From the NCBI RefSeq assembly GCF_902167145.1, contig NC_050102.1:8804850-8868849 (forward strand): a stretch of 64,000 nucleotides of DNA, in the 5' to 3' direction. The notes under the pieces are model-generated. The model was not told where the DNA came from, did not search any database, and was given only the letters and a program-made list of their open reading frames with translations. The position numbers and the translations under genes were made by a program. Every line of letters begins with the position of its first letter. The stretch's first letter is position 1. This DNA is from Zea mays. Its lineage: Eukaryota > Streptophyta > Magnoliopsida > Poales > Poaceae. Shown piece by piece: positions 1 to 11,260 of the stretch.

Positions 1-803
1 GCCTCGACCACGGACGACGGACTCCGCCTCGCCCGACCCCAGGGCTCGGACTCAGCCTCGACCTCGGACGACGGTCTCCGCCTCGCCCGACCCTCGGGCC
101 CGGACTCAGCCTCGACCTCGGAGGAGCCTCTACCTCGCCCGACCTCGGGCTCGGACCGACCACATCATAGGGGGGGCATCATTACCCTACTCCTAGCTAG
201 CTCAGGCTACGGGGAACAAGACCGGCGACCCATCTGGTTCGCCCTGGTAAACAAGTAATGATGACACCCCGCGTGCTCCATGACGACGGCGACTCTCAGC
301 CCCTTACGAAAGCAAGGAGACGTCAGCAAGGATCCGACAGCTCCGACAGCTGTACTTCCACAGGGCTCAAGCGCTCCTCCGACGGCCACGACATCACATG
401 AATAGGGCGCCAAAACCTCTCCGACAGCCACGACGGCATGTACTTAGGGATCTGGCTCCTCTCTTCTAGACACGTTAGCACATTGCTACACCCCCCATTG
501 TACACCTGGGCCCTCTCCTTACGTCTATAAAAGGAAGGTCCAGGGCTCTCGTACGAGAAGGTTGGCCGCGCGGAAGAACGGGCCGACGCACAAGGCTCTC
601 GCTCTCTCTCTCCCACGCGAACGCTTGTAGCCCCCTACTGCAAGCACATCCGCCCTGGGCGCAGGACAACACGAAGGCCGCGGGTTCCCCTTTGCTGTTT
701 CTCCCCCCTTTGTGTTCCGTCTCGCGCCGATCCATCTGGGCTGGGACATGCAGCGACAATTTACTCGTCGGTCCAGGGACCCCCCGGGGTCGAAACGCCG
801 ACA
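1..803 (+). mobile_element. Partial 3' LTR (or solo LTR) of a gypsy-type retrotransposon
   Basis: GC-rich sequence built of repeated 'cctcgcccgacc' and 'ctcggactcagcctcgac' phrases, ending in the canonical CGCCGACA at 803. Read on the minus strand it starts TGTCGGCGTTTCGACC and runs parallel to the LTRs of element B, so it is a related but diverged LTR. The TATAAAAG box at 526-533 puts transcription on the plus strand and the U5 end at 803. No primer-binding site follows 803, which fits a 3' LTR or a solo LTR whose left part lies outside the window. It resembles the maize xilon/diguus group; that name is tentative. Confidence 0.75.
526..533 (+). promoter_or_regulatory. LTR TATA box
   Basis: TATAAAAG lies in the LTR about 270 bp before its end, matching the minus-strand TATAAAA in both LTRs of element B (near 15629-15635). 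It marks the presumed LTR promoter and fixes the plus orientation of this copy. Confidence 0.5.
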
Positions 804-807
804 AATA

Positions 808-964
808 CCCTCTCTATTCCAAATTAGTATTTGCTTTAGCTCTTAGTTTTTATGTTTATATTCAAATGGATGATGATGAATCTAGACACATATAAAAAAC
901 ATACATAAAATGTCGTAGGAATCCATTAAAATCTAAAACGAATTTTAATTTTGGACGGAGGGAG
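808..964. mobile_element. Stowaway-like MITE
   Basis: A sequence of about 157 bp between TA dinucleotides (806-807 and 965-966). It begins CCCTCTCTATTCCAAA and ends TTTGGACGGAGGGAG, the typical imperfect Stowaway (Tc1/mariner) terminal repeats of grasses. The LTR immediately to the left ends at 803, so the retroelement inserted beside or into the edge of this MITE. Confidence 0.55.
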
Positions 965-967
965 TAG

Positions 968-1108
968 TTGACTAACTATTACCTATTTTTAGCTAGATTG
1001 AGCCAGCTAATAATTAATGGAGAATTGAGGGTATAACTAATAGTTAGTTAGACTATTAGCTAGGGATGTTTGGATGTCTCTAACTAAAAATAGCTCATAG
1101 CTATACAA
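968..1108. repeat. AT-rich MITE-like sequence, left half of the Helitron target
   Basis: Rich in the phrases 'ctaatagttagttagactattagctag' and 'gatgtttggatgtctctaacta', the same style as the MITEs in FBT intron 1 (48096-48473). It is cut at 1108 by the Helitron and resumes at 38317 with 'ttagttaggttgtttagatatctctagcta'. Confidence 0.5.
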
Positions 1109-1449
1109 TCTCTACTACTTATTAAGTTAGCAATAGTAGCCTGCCTTTTTGTGTTCTGCCGTGTGGTCTCTGACAAGTAGGGCCCGCTTGCTCCTGCGTG
1201 CATGCTCCTGGTTTAGCCCATAACGCATTTTTGTACAAAAAATAGTACTACTGCACATGTCACGCGCACATGAAGACACATGCGCCGTTTGATAACAATT
1301 GTACTACTACGTGCACAGGAAGACATATAAGCAGGTTTCAACACCAACCAGTGGGCAATGTGGTACTAATTTTACCTTGCAAACAAATGAAGACAGACAC
1401 ATGCGCCGTGTGAGGCCCATCTACCGATTTGTTTGTCCGAGGCCCATCT

Positions 1450-1905
1450 CCATGAAACCCTAGCCCCCGCCCACGGCATCCACAACCGTCGTGTTCTGCC
1501 TCCCTCCCGTGCTCACAGCCGCGCCCCGCCATCCCCGCACAAAACGCGGTACGAAAATCGCCCCGCTCCCCCTTTCCTTGCGCGACGCGAGAATCTCGCC
1601 GATCCATGGCAGTTGCGCCTCGCTCCCCCAGCAGCACCGGCTTCCATCCATGGCTGCCCGTGCGCCCCGCTCCCCCTTTCCTTGCGTGACGCGAGCTGCT
1701 CCTCCACCCGCGCGCCTCCGTCTCCGCGTCCTCGCTCGAGGTCGTCGCGCTGCCCCTGCCCACGCGCTGCGGCGGCGCCGCGTTCGCGCACGCGCGTGCC
1801 GTAGAGGTGGGGCGGCACGTGTACCTGGTTGGAGATGGCAGCTGCGGCTCTGGCGGCGTGCAAGGGGAACGAAAGCGGCACCTCTCTAAGGACGACGTCT
1901 GACTC
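1450..1905 (+). pseudogene. Captured first-exon-like fragment, unknown gene
   Basis: GC-rich segment starting like a 5' UTR ('gaaaccctagcccccgcc') and containing an open stretch around 1705-1890 with residues RCGGAAFAHARAVEVGRHVY followed by LVGDGSCGSGG. This looks like a beta-propeller (Kelch or F-box/Kelch) N-terminal exon, but the match is weak. Two 'ccttgcgtgacgcgag' phrases (about 1573 and 1679) show a local duplication. Several overlapping frames are open because of GC content; none is a convincing complete gene. It is part of the Helitron cargo. Confidence 0.35.
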
Positions 1906-2023
1906 CTCCTCCATAGGTGCCCCCGTCCTCCCCTAGCCCGTCCTCCTATTCTCTCCCCAGGCGGCTGGCTTTCATCTAGGGTTTTACTTCACTGCATCGC
2001 TTGCAACCTTTCTCCCCCCGCAG

Positions 2024-2178
2024 GTACCATCCAGGGACGATCCTGACGGCGCTGCAGGAGGTGGCGCATCACGCGGATGGCCGGCGCATCGACTGGAGGG
2101 CGGTGGTGGTGAAGTCGGCCATGGGGATCACCTCTGCCCGCGAGTACCAGATGCTCTGGCGCCACTTCGCCTACCAAC
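2024..2178 (+). pseudogene. Captured exon of a SANT/Myb-like (homeodomain-like) protein
   Basis: A splice-acceptor-like 'tctccccccgcag' precedes an exon whose frame reads RYHPGTILTALQEVAHHADG then RRIDWRAVVVKSAMGITSAR and EYQMLWRHFAY. The spacing of aromatic residues and 'ITSAREYQMLWRHFAY' resemble the N-terminal region of plant homeodomain-like SANT proteins. After 2178 the frame enters unrelated Pro/Leu-rich sequence, so only one exon appears to have been captured. The assignment rests on pattern memory. It lies in the Helitron, in the same orientation as the Helitron. Confidence 0.45.
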
Positions 2179-2465
2179 CCTACCTCTCGCTCTTCCCTCC
2201 ACAGCCATCGTTGCCCCGCCTCCCGCCTCCCCACCCACTGCTCCTCCATCCCCCTGCATCCACACGGGTCTGCACGCCACCGCCGTCAGTGGCTTCAAGC
2301 TGTAATCAGCTCTCAAGGATCCAAGATGTGAGGCACCACATCGGCGGAGAGGTCAGTGGCACAGGATCTTGCTGCTTCCAGTCCCCCCTCTCGCGCCGGA
2401 TCCATAGCTCTTCTCCCTCCCTTCTCTCTCTCGAGCTGCCTTCAGGGTGCATGATTCTTCCATGA

Positions 2466-5400
2466 TCTGGAACCTCCACTATTTTGCCTCTCCGATCTTA
2501 GATTCGTCTCGAAGGGAGGCGGCGGATTCCGGGGTAGCTACAGGGTTCAGGTTGTGCTGCTTTTCTCCATCTAGCACACGAGCACCTTACAAACATATCC
2601 AAATCTCAGCATGGCCGTAGTGAGATTAGTCGTGGCCATGGTTTGGATTTAGATCGTTTCTCTGCTTCAGCCTTTGTGGTCATGGTTTGGATTTCTGCAG
2701 AGATTATCCTTATTAGTTATGTAAGGTTGGATGATGTGTATAGTGTATTATCCTTATTAGTTCTTGCTTTTTTAAATTCCTTGATGTGGCATCATAATTA
2801 AGTATTCTGCAATTTATATTTATGTACTGCTCCTGTTGAAATATTATTCAGTTCACCAATGTGTGGTCACATTTTTTCAGGGATTTGGACACCTTTCATT
2901 AATTACATACCCTTGCTGCTAATATGCTTGTTGGTGAGTTTTATCTATTGTTGCATTCTTTCTAATAAGTGGTAAAGGACATGAAAATTGCTTGCTACTG
3001 AGTTTTATCTGTTGTTGTATTCTTTCTGTTAAGTGGTGAAGGGCATGAAAATTGCTTGCTGGTGAGTTTTATCTGCTATTGCATTTTCTATTGGGTGATA
3101 TATATCATGAAAATTGTGGATCAAACACAAACTAATTTGTGAGGTCGTACATAGTTTACCATGCTGTGTCTGTGGCAGTTTTGTCTTTCTTTGCCTGCGA
3201 ACTAAATAGTTCCTCCTCTAACTTCGTTAGCAGTTGCCTACTTGCTGGTATGGTTACTGGAATAGAGAAATCCAAGGAAAAGTTATGTCTTATCTAGTCA
3301 CATTAAAATGCACCTCATACTGTAGATAAACTTTATAATTTAATCATACAGTTTAAGCTAACATACTGAGTTCTGCATTGCAGTCTTTCAGGTATATTTG
3401 TACAATATGGCTGAAAGGAAGTAAAAGTAACAACATTGTTCTGTTGATGAAAAAATAGCTAGCTACATGGTCTTTCAGAATGTCGTTGCCATGAGTTAGC
3501 TGGATTGTCGGATCTTCTTGTTGATAATGTTTGACACCAAAGACGACCGTGTCCTGTGAAGTCAGCTAGCTACATTGGCAAACTGCTCTTTCTCCATGGT
3601 AACATGGACTGAACACTCGGCAGGCCACATGTGCAAATTTGGAGACCATTAACATGTGCAAATTTGGAGACCATTGTGCAAGTTTGGCAATTTCTTTTTA
3701 GGAATAACATTATGGCAATTTTATCGAGCCCTCAAGCATGTTTACTTCTTTAGGTCGTACCTAGCCTACCAGTACCAGCGTATTAGAATTTTGCTAGCAC
3801 AGTTTGAAAACCATGTGTGTGCAGGTTTGCCAAATCAAGATCGCAAAGGCTGCTGCTTACATATATGGTCTGGAGCGGTAGAGCAGCCTGAGCTATGCAT
3901 GGGCTGTATGGTGACATGCTGCTACTTATTTCTTGCAAGAATATGTAGGTTGAACTATTCGTCTGAACTAACCAAGGGTTTTGTTTAAACTATAAGTATG
4001 GTTTTATGGTTCTATTTTTATATCTTACCTATATTGTTTCCCTGGTTATTGGACCATGAATTCTCTTTCATTTAAAATCCATGAAATCTAATTAGTTTTT
4101 ACTATGGTATTCTATACTAATACAGTACAGATCAGCTCCATGTAGACTGTTGTCCTTTTCATGTCCTATGTTTTAAATAGTGTTTGTAGTGGCACAGGAA
4201 TAGATCCTGCAATAGGCTCTTGATGCTAATCAACTGATAGTTATCCAGTACCTGCTCACTACTCTGGCATTTGTGAGGTTACAAATGACTTTCCATCGGT
4301 ATCCTGCAATAGAAAGCTCGTGGGGGCTCACCATTTTGTAGCATCTGCAATAACTAGAGGAGTCTTCAATGTGTCTCAAGATCTTTCTTCACCATCTGAT
4401 AGTGATGGCCATGGGCTGCTATGATGACCAGTTATTCGGACGTCGCTTTGCCTGGCACGGTCTCTTGGCCTCTTGTGTTCTTACCACAATGCTGGACTGC
4501 TGGTGACTGGTCATGGTAACTGATAAAGAGCGCCCTTTCGTAGTATGTTCTTTCTGGTGGTGCTACCCCTGGTACTGGGGGACTGGGGAGGGCCTTTCGC
4601 AGTATATTCTTTCTGATAAAGAGCGCTCTCTCCTGAGAAGTCTGTTTTGTCGCTGGAGTGCAAACCAGCAGGTGCTTCCATGTTTGCTTCTTTGCAAATC
4701 AAAATAAGCCGCCCTTGTATTTTACTCCTAAAATCTTAACCTAGAATAATTTTGACTTCTTTTTTACTTCTGAAATCTGCACTATACTTGTTTTACTTCT
4801 TTTTTGGTTCATCATTTTTTTGTTTTGCTCATGAGGCTTGTTCATTAGGTGTTAATTATACTATTCTGTTTCAGATATGAACATATTGTTTTTGACTTAG
4901 AATCACGCAGAGAACTCATTACACCCATCTATTCTCTGAAAACAAATATCATTTCTAAGTATCCAAATACAGAAAATAGGAGATGCATAAATCACATTTA
5001 GCATACCATTTTTTCTGTTGCTTAACCAAAATTTTCCTATATGGTAAGGGAAGCCCAGATTTGAGCTATCGTCACACACTCAAAGATCATTACTGTTGGT
5101 TTTTCAGTAGCCTTATGTTTGCACTTTGAATTTCAGTTTTCTAGATTCTTTTTAATGGTTACCGTGTCTTTTAACATGCCAAAACCAATATGAACTGCAC
5201 TAGATTGCATGATAGACACAGGAAAAAATATCAATATAAAAAGATATTTTTTGCGCCTTCTGTAAGTTACATTTTACTAGATGGTAGTATAATTAAAATT
5301 TGAATACTATACATCAATCTAAAGTTTGTACATGATGTTCAGTTCTAACGTTTGTTTTGTGGATCACATAGTTAAATTATTGTATTCTTTTTTTGCTTTA

Positions 5401-6449
5401 CTGTGATTTAGAGTTGAAGTGACATACTATGATTCAAATACATGCCAACTTTTTGTGATTCAGAAGAAGACATATTGCGATTCAGAAGAAGAAAACACTA
5501 GGGAATTTTTTCATTGTTACTGGCCTTTTTGTAGAGGTTTTATCTCACTGTCCCGCATGGTGGTTTATTTTCTTTGCTTCTCATCAACTGCAGTATGGAA
5601 TTAAATAACCACATGAAGATAGCAAAGAAGGCTTGCAGAGTAGTATTTTCTTTTGCACTTTTGGATCTTCTTTTTACAAAAAGTTGGGTGCACTCTTGTA
5701 ATAGGCAAACAGTGCTATGTGTGCACAGTTTAGTCATTCGGTTTTTGAGAATCATAAATTTATTGAATTTTGGATAACTAGATACGTTTAACTTGGTAAG
5801 CAATGTTAGTACATGCATGCATGGTACCTTGTGTCATGAAAACATAGTATCTATAGTACCATACCATTACTTTCTCTAGAAGTTTGTTTCCAAAACCACA
5901 ACCAATTTCAGTCTCTAAGCAGCCAAGTCTCAGTTTGCATGTGAAGTGAATCTTCTGTGCCATGGGAGCATAATCAGAAACTCCACTGCTTGTAACCTGA
6001 AATAGTTTAATCTTTTTCTGCTTTGTACATTTTTTAAAGTTGATCTGACAGTGTCAATAACCGAATATTGTGTTCCTTGGAGCAGTACATAAATATGAAG
6101 ACTCAGAAGATCTCCAAACTTCTTAGTAAGCGATTTACAACACCGGTTTGGATTAAGGTTAGCCTTTGTATTCAACAGGATATTTGTAACCAGTGATTTT
6201 GCTTTTTCAGGTTTTGTTGCTCAAATTTGCATTTCCTTTTTCTTTGTATGTTCAACTAAAATAGCACAAGGAACCGAGGGAAGTGAACATGTTTGTTGAT
6301 CTACTACTTCTTGAGGTTTGTTCAGTTCCTTTTTCTATTGCATTATGTCTACTTCTAATGCTACTATGGATACAAATTCATAATTGAGCATGCAGTTCCA
6401 TGCCAGTTTAGGTATTGGAGTCTACTTTCAGAAACATGAGTTCTTTTAG
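2466..6449. other. Helitron filler: AT-rich, intron-like, no gene seen
   Basis: About 4 kb of AT-rich DNA without a supportable coding region; short open frames here have no recognisable domain. It holds a triplicated repeat (2926-3118), a direct duplication of about 25 bp 'catgtgcaaatttggagaccatt' near 3628-3676, and a partial repeat of 'gataaagagcgc' near 4523 and 4615. It probably represents introns and flanks carried along with captured exons. Confidence 0.5.
2926..3118 (+). repeat. Three tandem copies of a ~64-bp unit
   Basis: The unit reads '..ggtgagttttatctattgttgcattctttct..aagtggtaaaggacatgaaaattgcttgc' (broken here for length), with copies starting near 2930, 2998 and 3062. The third is shortened. 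The copies differ at several positions, so the duplication is not recent. Confidence 0.7.
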
Positions 6450-6864
6450 GCTATCTTCGCAGCGTGCGTGGGAGCGACAAGTCCGACCACGAGGGCTTCT
6501 ACGCCTCCGCACTCTGGCTCCACGTGCGGCACCCGCGCACGCTGGCCCTCAACGCTGCACCCTCGCCGACTTTGGCTACCTCAAGGACCTCCTCGAGCTG
6601 CTCCACCGAATCGTGCACGGCGGTGTGTCCACCAGGACCCAGGCAAGAAGGCACGCCTAACCACCAAGTGCAGCCAGGGCCGGGGCCGCGTCTGCTTTGG
6701 CAACCGTACGCGTCGCAGCCGCGCGGAACGGGCCACACACGTTGGCTCAACGGAGGAGCGCGTCGCAGCTAGCCTGGAGCGCGACTGGGGACTCGCGGCC
6801 GCGGCCGTGGTGGCGTGCCGGACTAGGAGAGCAGAGGCCGCTGCGAGGGCGGTCGAGATGTACA
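6450..6864 (+). pseudogene. Captured DUF2828 gene fragment with frameshifts
   Basis: After an acceptor-like 'ttcttttag' the sequence encodes SVRGSDKSDHEGFYASALWL, then HVRHPRTLALNAAP in one frame. It continues in a second frame as LADFGYLKDLLELLHRIVHG and in a third as GKKARL.. and EERVAAS..RRAEAAARAVEMY. This order matches the plant DUF2828 (UCP015417-type) family: 'VRG..KSD.EGFY..ALWLH..HP.TLA.N', 'FGYLKDL.ELL.RI..G' and 'RRAEAAARAV'. At least two single-base indels, near 6562 and 6640, break the frame, so it cannot make the ancestral protein. No introns are visible inside it. It is part of the Helitron cargo. Confidence 0.7.
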
Positions 6865-7170
6865 GTAAGTCAGTAACGACCCCGCCTACTGGGACAGTTA
6901 AATCAGTAACACCCATACATTCCTTATCCTATGCAAACGGGACAGTTCAAACTCCAGTAAGTTAATGGGCGCCTTTTATTTGATCTATTGATTGTTGCAG
7001 AATGGATGCATTATTTCACTGTTTCCTTTCTAAAGCTTTCCATCTCAATTGTTATCTGTCATTTATATTTATTACATAGGAAATTATTTGTTTGAGTTAT
7101 GTTTATGCCATCTGTCTCCTCAAAGCAGATAAGATTTTCTTTTTGATTGGGTTATGTTGTGAGACATCAG

Positions 7171-7448
7171 GTGCTGGTGGTACATCGACAGATAAATCAA
7201 ATAAAAATAAGTGGAAGGCTCCCCTCAAGAGATCAAAAGGAAGCTTAGGTAGTCTGGATGTTGTTGCAGTAAAAAATAACAAGTCACCGGCAAAGCCTTC
7301 AACTTCTTCCTCCAATGAAGGTTCTTCACAAAGGTAATTTCTTTAATTTTTTTGTTATACTAACAGATAAATTATTGAATCCACTATCTCTAATATAGTG
7401 AGAGTGGAAGCGGGAGTTCTGAAGGAAGTAGTACAAATTCAAAAAGTG
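7171..7448 (+). pseudogene. Two captured Ser-rich exons (possibly bZIP/GBF-like)
   Basis: Exon-like block 7171-7333 is flanked by an acceptor (gagacatcag) and a donor (caaag|gtaatt). It encodes a Lys/Ser-rich segment containing WKAPLKRSKGSLGSLDVV and PAKPSTSSSNEGSSQR. A second block from 7399, after 'aatatag', encodes SESGSGSSEGSSTNSK. Ser-rich SESGS..SSEGSS tracts occur in plant G-box-binding bZIP factors, but no basic region or zipper is present here, so that identity is a guess. Intact splice signals suggest relatively recent capture. Confidence 0.35.
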
Positions 7449-7813
7449 TATGCCATTCCATTATATTACTTAACATTTTACTTCATAATGCTATTTGTAC
7501 AAATTCCAAAGCAGTATGTTACTGTCTCTCTCCTCAGTATTGCCTTGATTTGGACCGCACACATTTTGGTCAAAGTAAAGAAACTAGAACTGTTGGCTCT
7601 GATATGTGACAGATATACCACATTCTAGAAAGCATAGAGAAGAAGCAATCCTATTTGTAGGAAGGTTTTAGAGATGAATTTAGATGTAATTGCAGATCAT
7701 GCCTTGCATATTACTTGCACATTTGTTGTCTTAAGTAACCAATGCACGATGTACTTTTAATTCATTTTCCTGCTCCCTAAACTTAATTTGGCCGGTGAGT
7801 TAATATATAGATG

Positions 7814-8868
7814 CTGAAATGACGACTGAGAAGCTTCAAGGGGATATGAAGTGAGTCGTTGAAAAGATCTTGCACAAGGGCTCAGGCCTCCTTGAGAAAA
7901 CGAAAGAAGAATTCGGAAGTCACTTCGACGACTGCTTCCATTCTTTAAAGGAACTAGGTAAACTTCACTAATTTAGAGTGGCTACAAATTGCAACATTCC
8001 ATCAATGTGGTTTGGGTAGTTGTTTGTACGGTTGTTTTGTGTTTGGTATGGATTCTGATCTGTGTTGTGGCGTGTAACTAATGCGAGCTGAGCTGTATGC
8101 AATGCACCTGCACAACAATTGTAGTCTTCATAATTGTAGCATCCCTTGCATTGACAAACAAGGAAAATTGCTACTCTATCCAACCTAGCCTAAGAGATGG
8201 ATTGGTATTAAGAGGGTTCAATTCGAATCACACAGATATTAGATGAACACATCACAATAAAAACATATTAGAGAATTTTAGCTACAACACCAGTAGTAGT
8301 GGTTGCGAGGGGCTCTATAGAAGTAGAGGGTTTTTTTTCTGAAATTGCAACTCTGGTTCATCAGTCCTCCATTGTTCCTCACCAGAAACCAGAAATTTTC
8401 TTCATTACCTGCAACAGTATGGCTAGCCTCTCTTTGTAAACCAATGGTCAAAAATATCATGATCTAGAACTCGACAAGGAAGCAGAGAATCCATGGGTAG
8501 ATTGCTACATAGAGTAGTGGTTTGGGTGGAGGATTTATTTTAGGAAGCGCACCTGTATCGATCGTCAGTACCCTATTTTAAATTATGAGACGTTTTTTGT
8601 TTTACTTGATTACTTGATACATTGTTTTTATTACATGTCTTGACATAGCATATATCTAAGTGTGTATCTAAAAAATAAAATATATTCAATTTGTATTTGT
8701 TTGTCTCTAAACAATTAACAACATGCCAAGAACTGTTGCTATTGGTTTTTCTGTGTCTGCTATAGGCTATAGCGTTGTTACCTCTATGTTCCGTGCAAAA
8801 CAGGTCTCTTCATCTAATGTAATGGATGATAAGTTGCCACTGAATCTGAACCTGAGTAATTTGTCTGG
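7814..8868 (+). other. Further exon-like fragments in the Helitron, unidentified
   Basis: Block 7814-7957 reads MTTEKLQGDMK then a stop, then VVEKILHKGSGLLEKTKEEF and GSHFDDCFHSLKELG before a donor-like 'ctag|gtaaac'. Block 8723-8868 reads MPRTVAIGFSVSAIGYSVVT and continues to DDKLPLNLNLSNLSG. Between them (about 7960-8720) is AT-rich DNA with no gene. I do not recognise either fragment. The in-frame stop in the first and the isolated state of both mark them as cargo rather than genes. Confidence 0.3.
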
Positions 8869-9145
8869 TATGAAATACACCCACCCACCTTTCTCCAGTG
8901 TACTCCTATTTGAAATTATGATGCTCATTTTGTTTCATTAGAACAATTCTTTAGAACAATTCTTTGGTCAGCAACGAATCTGATGATGTTAGTTTTAAAT
9001 TTGTAAGGTTAAAATTTGCTTATGACTGGGCAGCACTACTGAAATATTGCAAAACGTGATAGCAAGATCAAGGGACACTACATTGAGCGAGCCAGCTAAG
9101 GTTAAAGTCTCGAAAGTTTTTTAGGTGAGTTTCTGTTTTGGTTTT

Positions 9146-10433
9146 TGATAGTCGCCTAGAGGGGGGTGAATAGGGCGAAACTGAAATTTACAAATATAAA
9201 CACAACTACAAGCCGGGTTAGCGTTAGAAGTAAAAACGAGTCCGCGAGAGAGGGTGGAAAACAAATCTCAAGCAAATAAGAAGTGAGACACACGGATTTG
9301 TTTTACCGAGGTTCGGTTCTCGCAAACCTACTCCCCATTGAGGAGGCCATAAAGGCCGGGTCTTTTTCAACCCTTTCCCTCTCTCAAACGGTCCCTCCGA
9401 CCGAGTGAGCTTCTCTTCTCAAATCAAAGCCGGGAACAAAACTTCCCCGCAAGGGCCACCACACAATTGGTGCCTCTTGCCTTGATTACAATGGAGTTTT
9501 GATCACAAGAACAAGTGAGAAAGAAAAGAAGCAATCCAAGCGCAAGAGCTCAAAAGAACACGGCAAATCTCTCTCGCTAATCACTAAAGCCTTGTGTGGA
9601 ATTGGAGAGGATTTGATCTCTTTGGTGTGTCTAGAATTGAATGCCTAGCTCTTGTAAGTGGTTGAGAAGTGGAAAACTTGGATGCTATGAATGGTGGGGT
9701 GGTTGGGGTATTTATAGCCCCAACCACCAAACTTGACCGTTGGTGGAGGCTGTCTGTCGTATGGTGCACCGGACAGTCCGGTGCACACCGGACATGTCCG
9801 GTGCGCCAGCCACATCACCAACGCCGTTGGGATTCGACCGTTGGAGCTTCTGTCTTCTGGGCCCGCCTGGACGTCCGGTGCACACCGGACATGTACTGTT
9901 CAATGTCCGGTGCGCCAGTATGGGCGTGCCTGACTTCTGCGCGCTTCTGGCGCGCATTGAATGCGCCTGCAGGTGACCGTTGGCGCGAAGTAGCCGTTGC
10001 TCTGCTGGTTCACCGGACAGTCCGGTGTACACCGGACAGTCCGGTGAATTATAGCGGAGCAGCCGCTGCGTTTTCCCGAGGCTGGCGAGTTCCAGAGGCC
10101 GCTCTTCCTTGGAGCACCGGACAGTCCGGTGAATTATAGCGGAGTGCCTCTGGAAATTCCCGAAGGTGGCAAGTTTGAGTTTGAGTCCTCTGGTGCACCG
10201 GACACTGTCCGGTGTACACCAGACAGTCCGGTGCCCCCAGACCAGAGGTGCCTTCGGTTGCCTCTTTGCTCCTTTGTTGAATCCAAAACTTGATCTTTTT
10301 ATTGGCTGAGTGTGAACCTTTTACACCTGTATAATCTATACACTTGGGCAAACTAGTTAGTCCAATTATATGTGTTGGGCAATTCAACCACCAAAATTAA
10401 TTAGGGACTAGGTGTAAGCCTAATTCCCTTTCA
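9146..10433 (-). repeat. Element A 3' LTR
   Basis: 1,288 bp, TG...CA termini. On the minus strand it begins TGAAAGGGAATTAGGC and ends CTATCA. A minus-strand TATAAATA (plus 'tatttata' near 9707-9714) is the likely core promoter. It contains an array of CACCGGACAGTCCGGTG-type palindromes at about 9768-10232, with fewer copies than the partner LTR. Confidence 0.9.
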
Positions 10434-11260
10434 ATCTCCCCCTTTTTGGTGATTGATGCCAACACAAACCAAAGCAAAAATAGAAGTGCATAATTGAACT
10501 AGTTTGCATAATGTAAGTGCAAAGGTTGCTTGGAATTGAGCCAATGTAAATACTTACAAGATATGCATGGATCGTTTCTTCGTTTTTAACATTTTGGACC
10601 ACGTTTGCACCACATGTTTTGTTTTTGCAAACTATTTTGTAAATCCTTTTCAAAGTTCTTTTGCAATTAGTCAAAGGTAAATGAATAAGATTTTGCATAG
10701 CATTTTCAAGATTTGAATTTTTCTCCCCCTGTTTCAAATGCTTTTCCTTTGACTAAACAAAACTCCCCCTAAATGAGATCCTCCTCTTAGTGTTCAAGAG
10801 GGTTTTGATATATCATTTTTGAAATACTTCTTTCTCCCCCTTTTGAACATAATATGGTACCAATTGAAAATACTCTTTGAAAAACTAAGTTTTTGAAATT
10901 GGTGGTGCGGTCCTTTTGCTTTGGGCTCATACTTTCTCCCCCTTTGGCATGGATCGCCAAAAACGGAATCATTAGAGCCCTTGAAGTACTTTCTCCTTCT
11001 TTGGTCAAGAACAAATGAGTGAGGATTATACCAAAGATGGAGTCCTTTTGCTTGATGCTCATGCTTTCTTCCCCAAGAATGGAGAGTTGCTTGGAGTGAC
11101 GGCGAAGGATGAGATACAGAGTGGAAGCCTTTGTCTTTGCCGAAGACTCCAATTCCCTTTCAATACTTCTATGACTTGGTTTGAAATGGACTTGAAAACA
11201 CATTAGTCATAGCATATGAAAGAGACATGATCAAAGGTATAAATGAGCTATGTGTGCAAT
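10434..11260 (-). other. Element A 3' non-coding region with repeated polypurine tracts
   Basis: Between pol and the 3' LTR the minus strand carries several AAAGGGGGAGA-like tracts. On the plus strand these are 'tctccccctttttgg' next to the LTR and others near 10721, 10762, 10831 and 10933. Multiple polypurine tracts ahead of the 3' LTR are a known Sirevirus hallmark. The tract touching the LTR is the presumed plus-strand primer. No gene is seen. Confidence 0.7.

Noticed and set aside
2001..2465. Full 154-codon frame as a gene
   Set aside because: Only the first ~52 codons look like a real exon; the rest is Pro/Ser/Leu-rich sequence typical of a random frame in transposon cargo.
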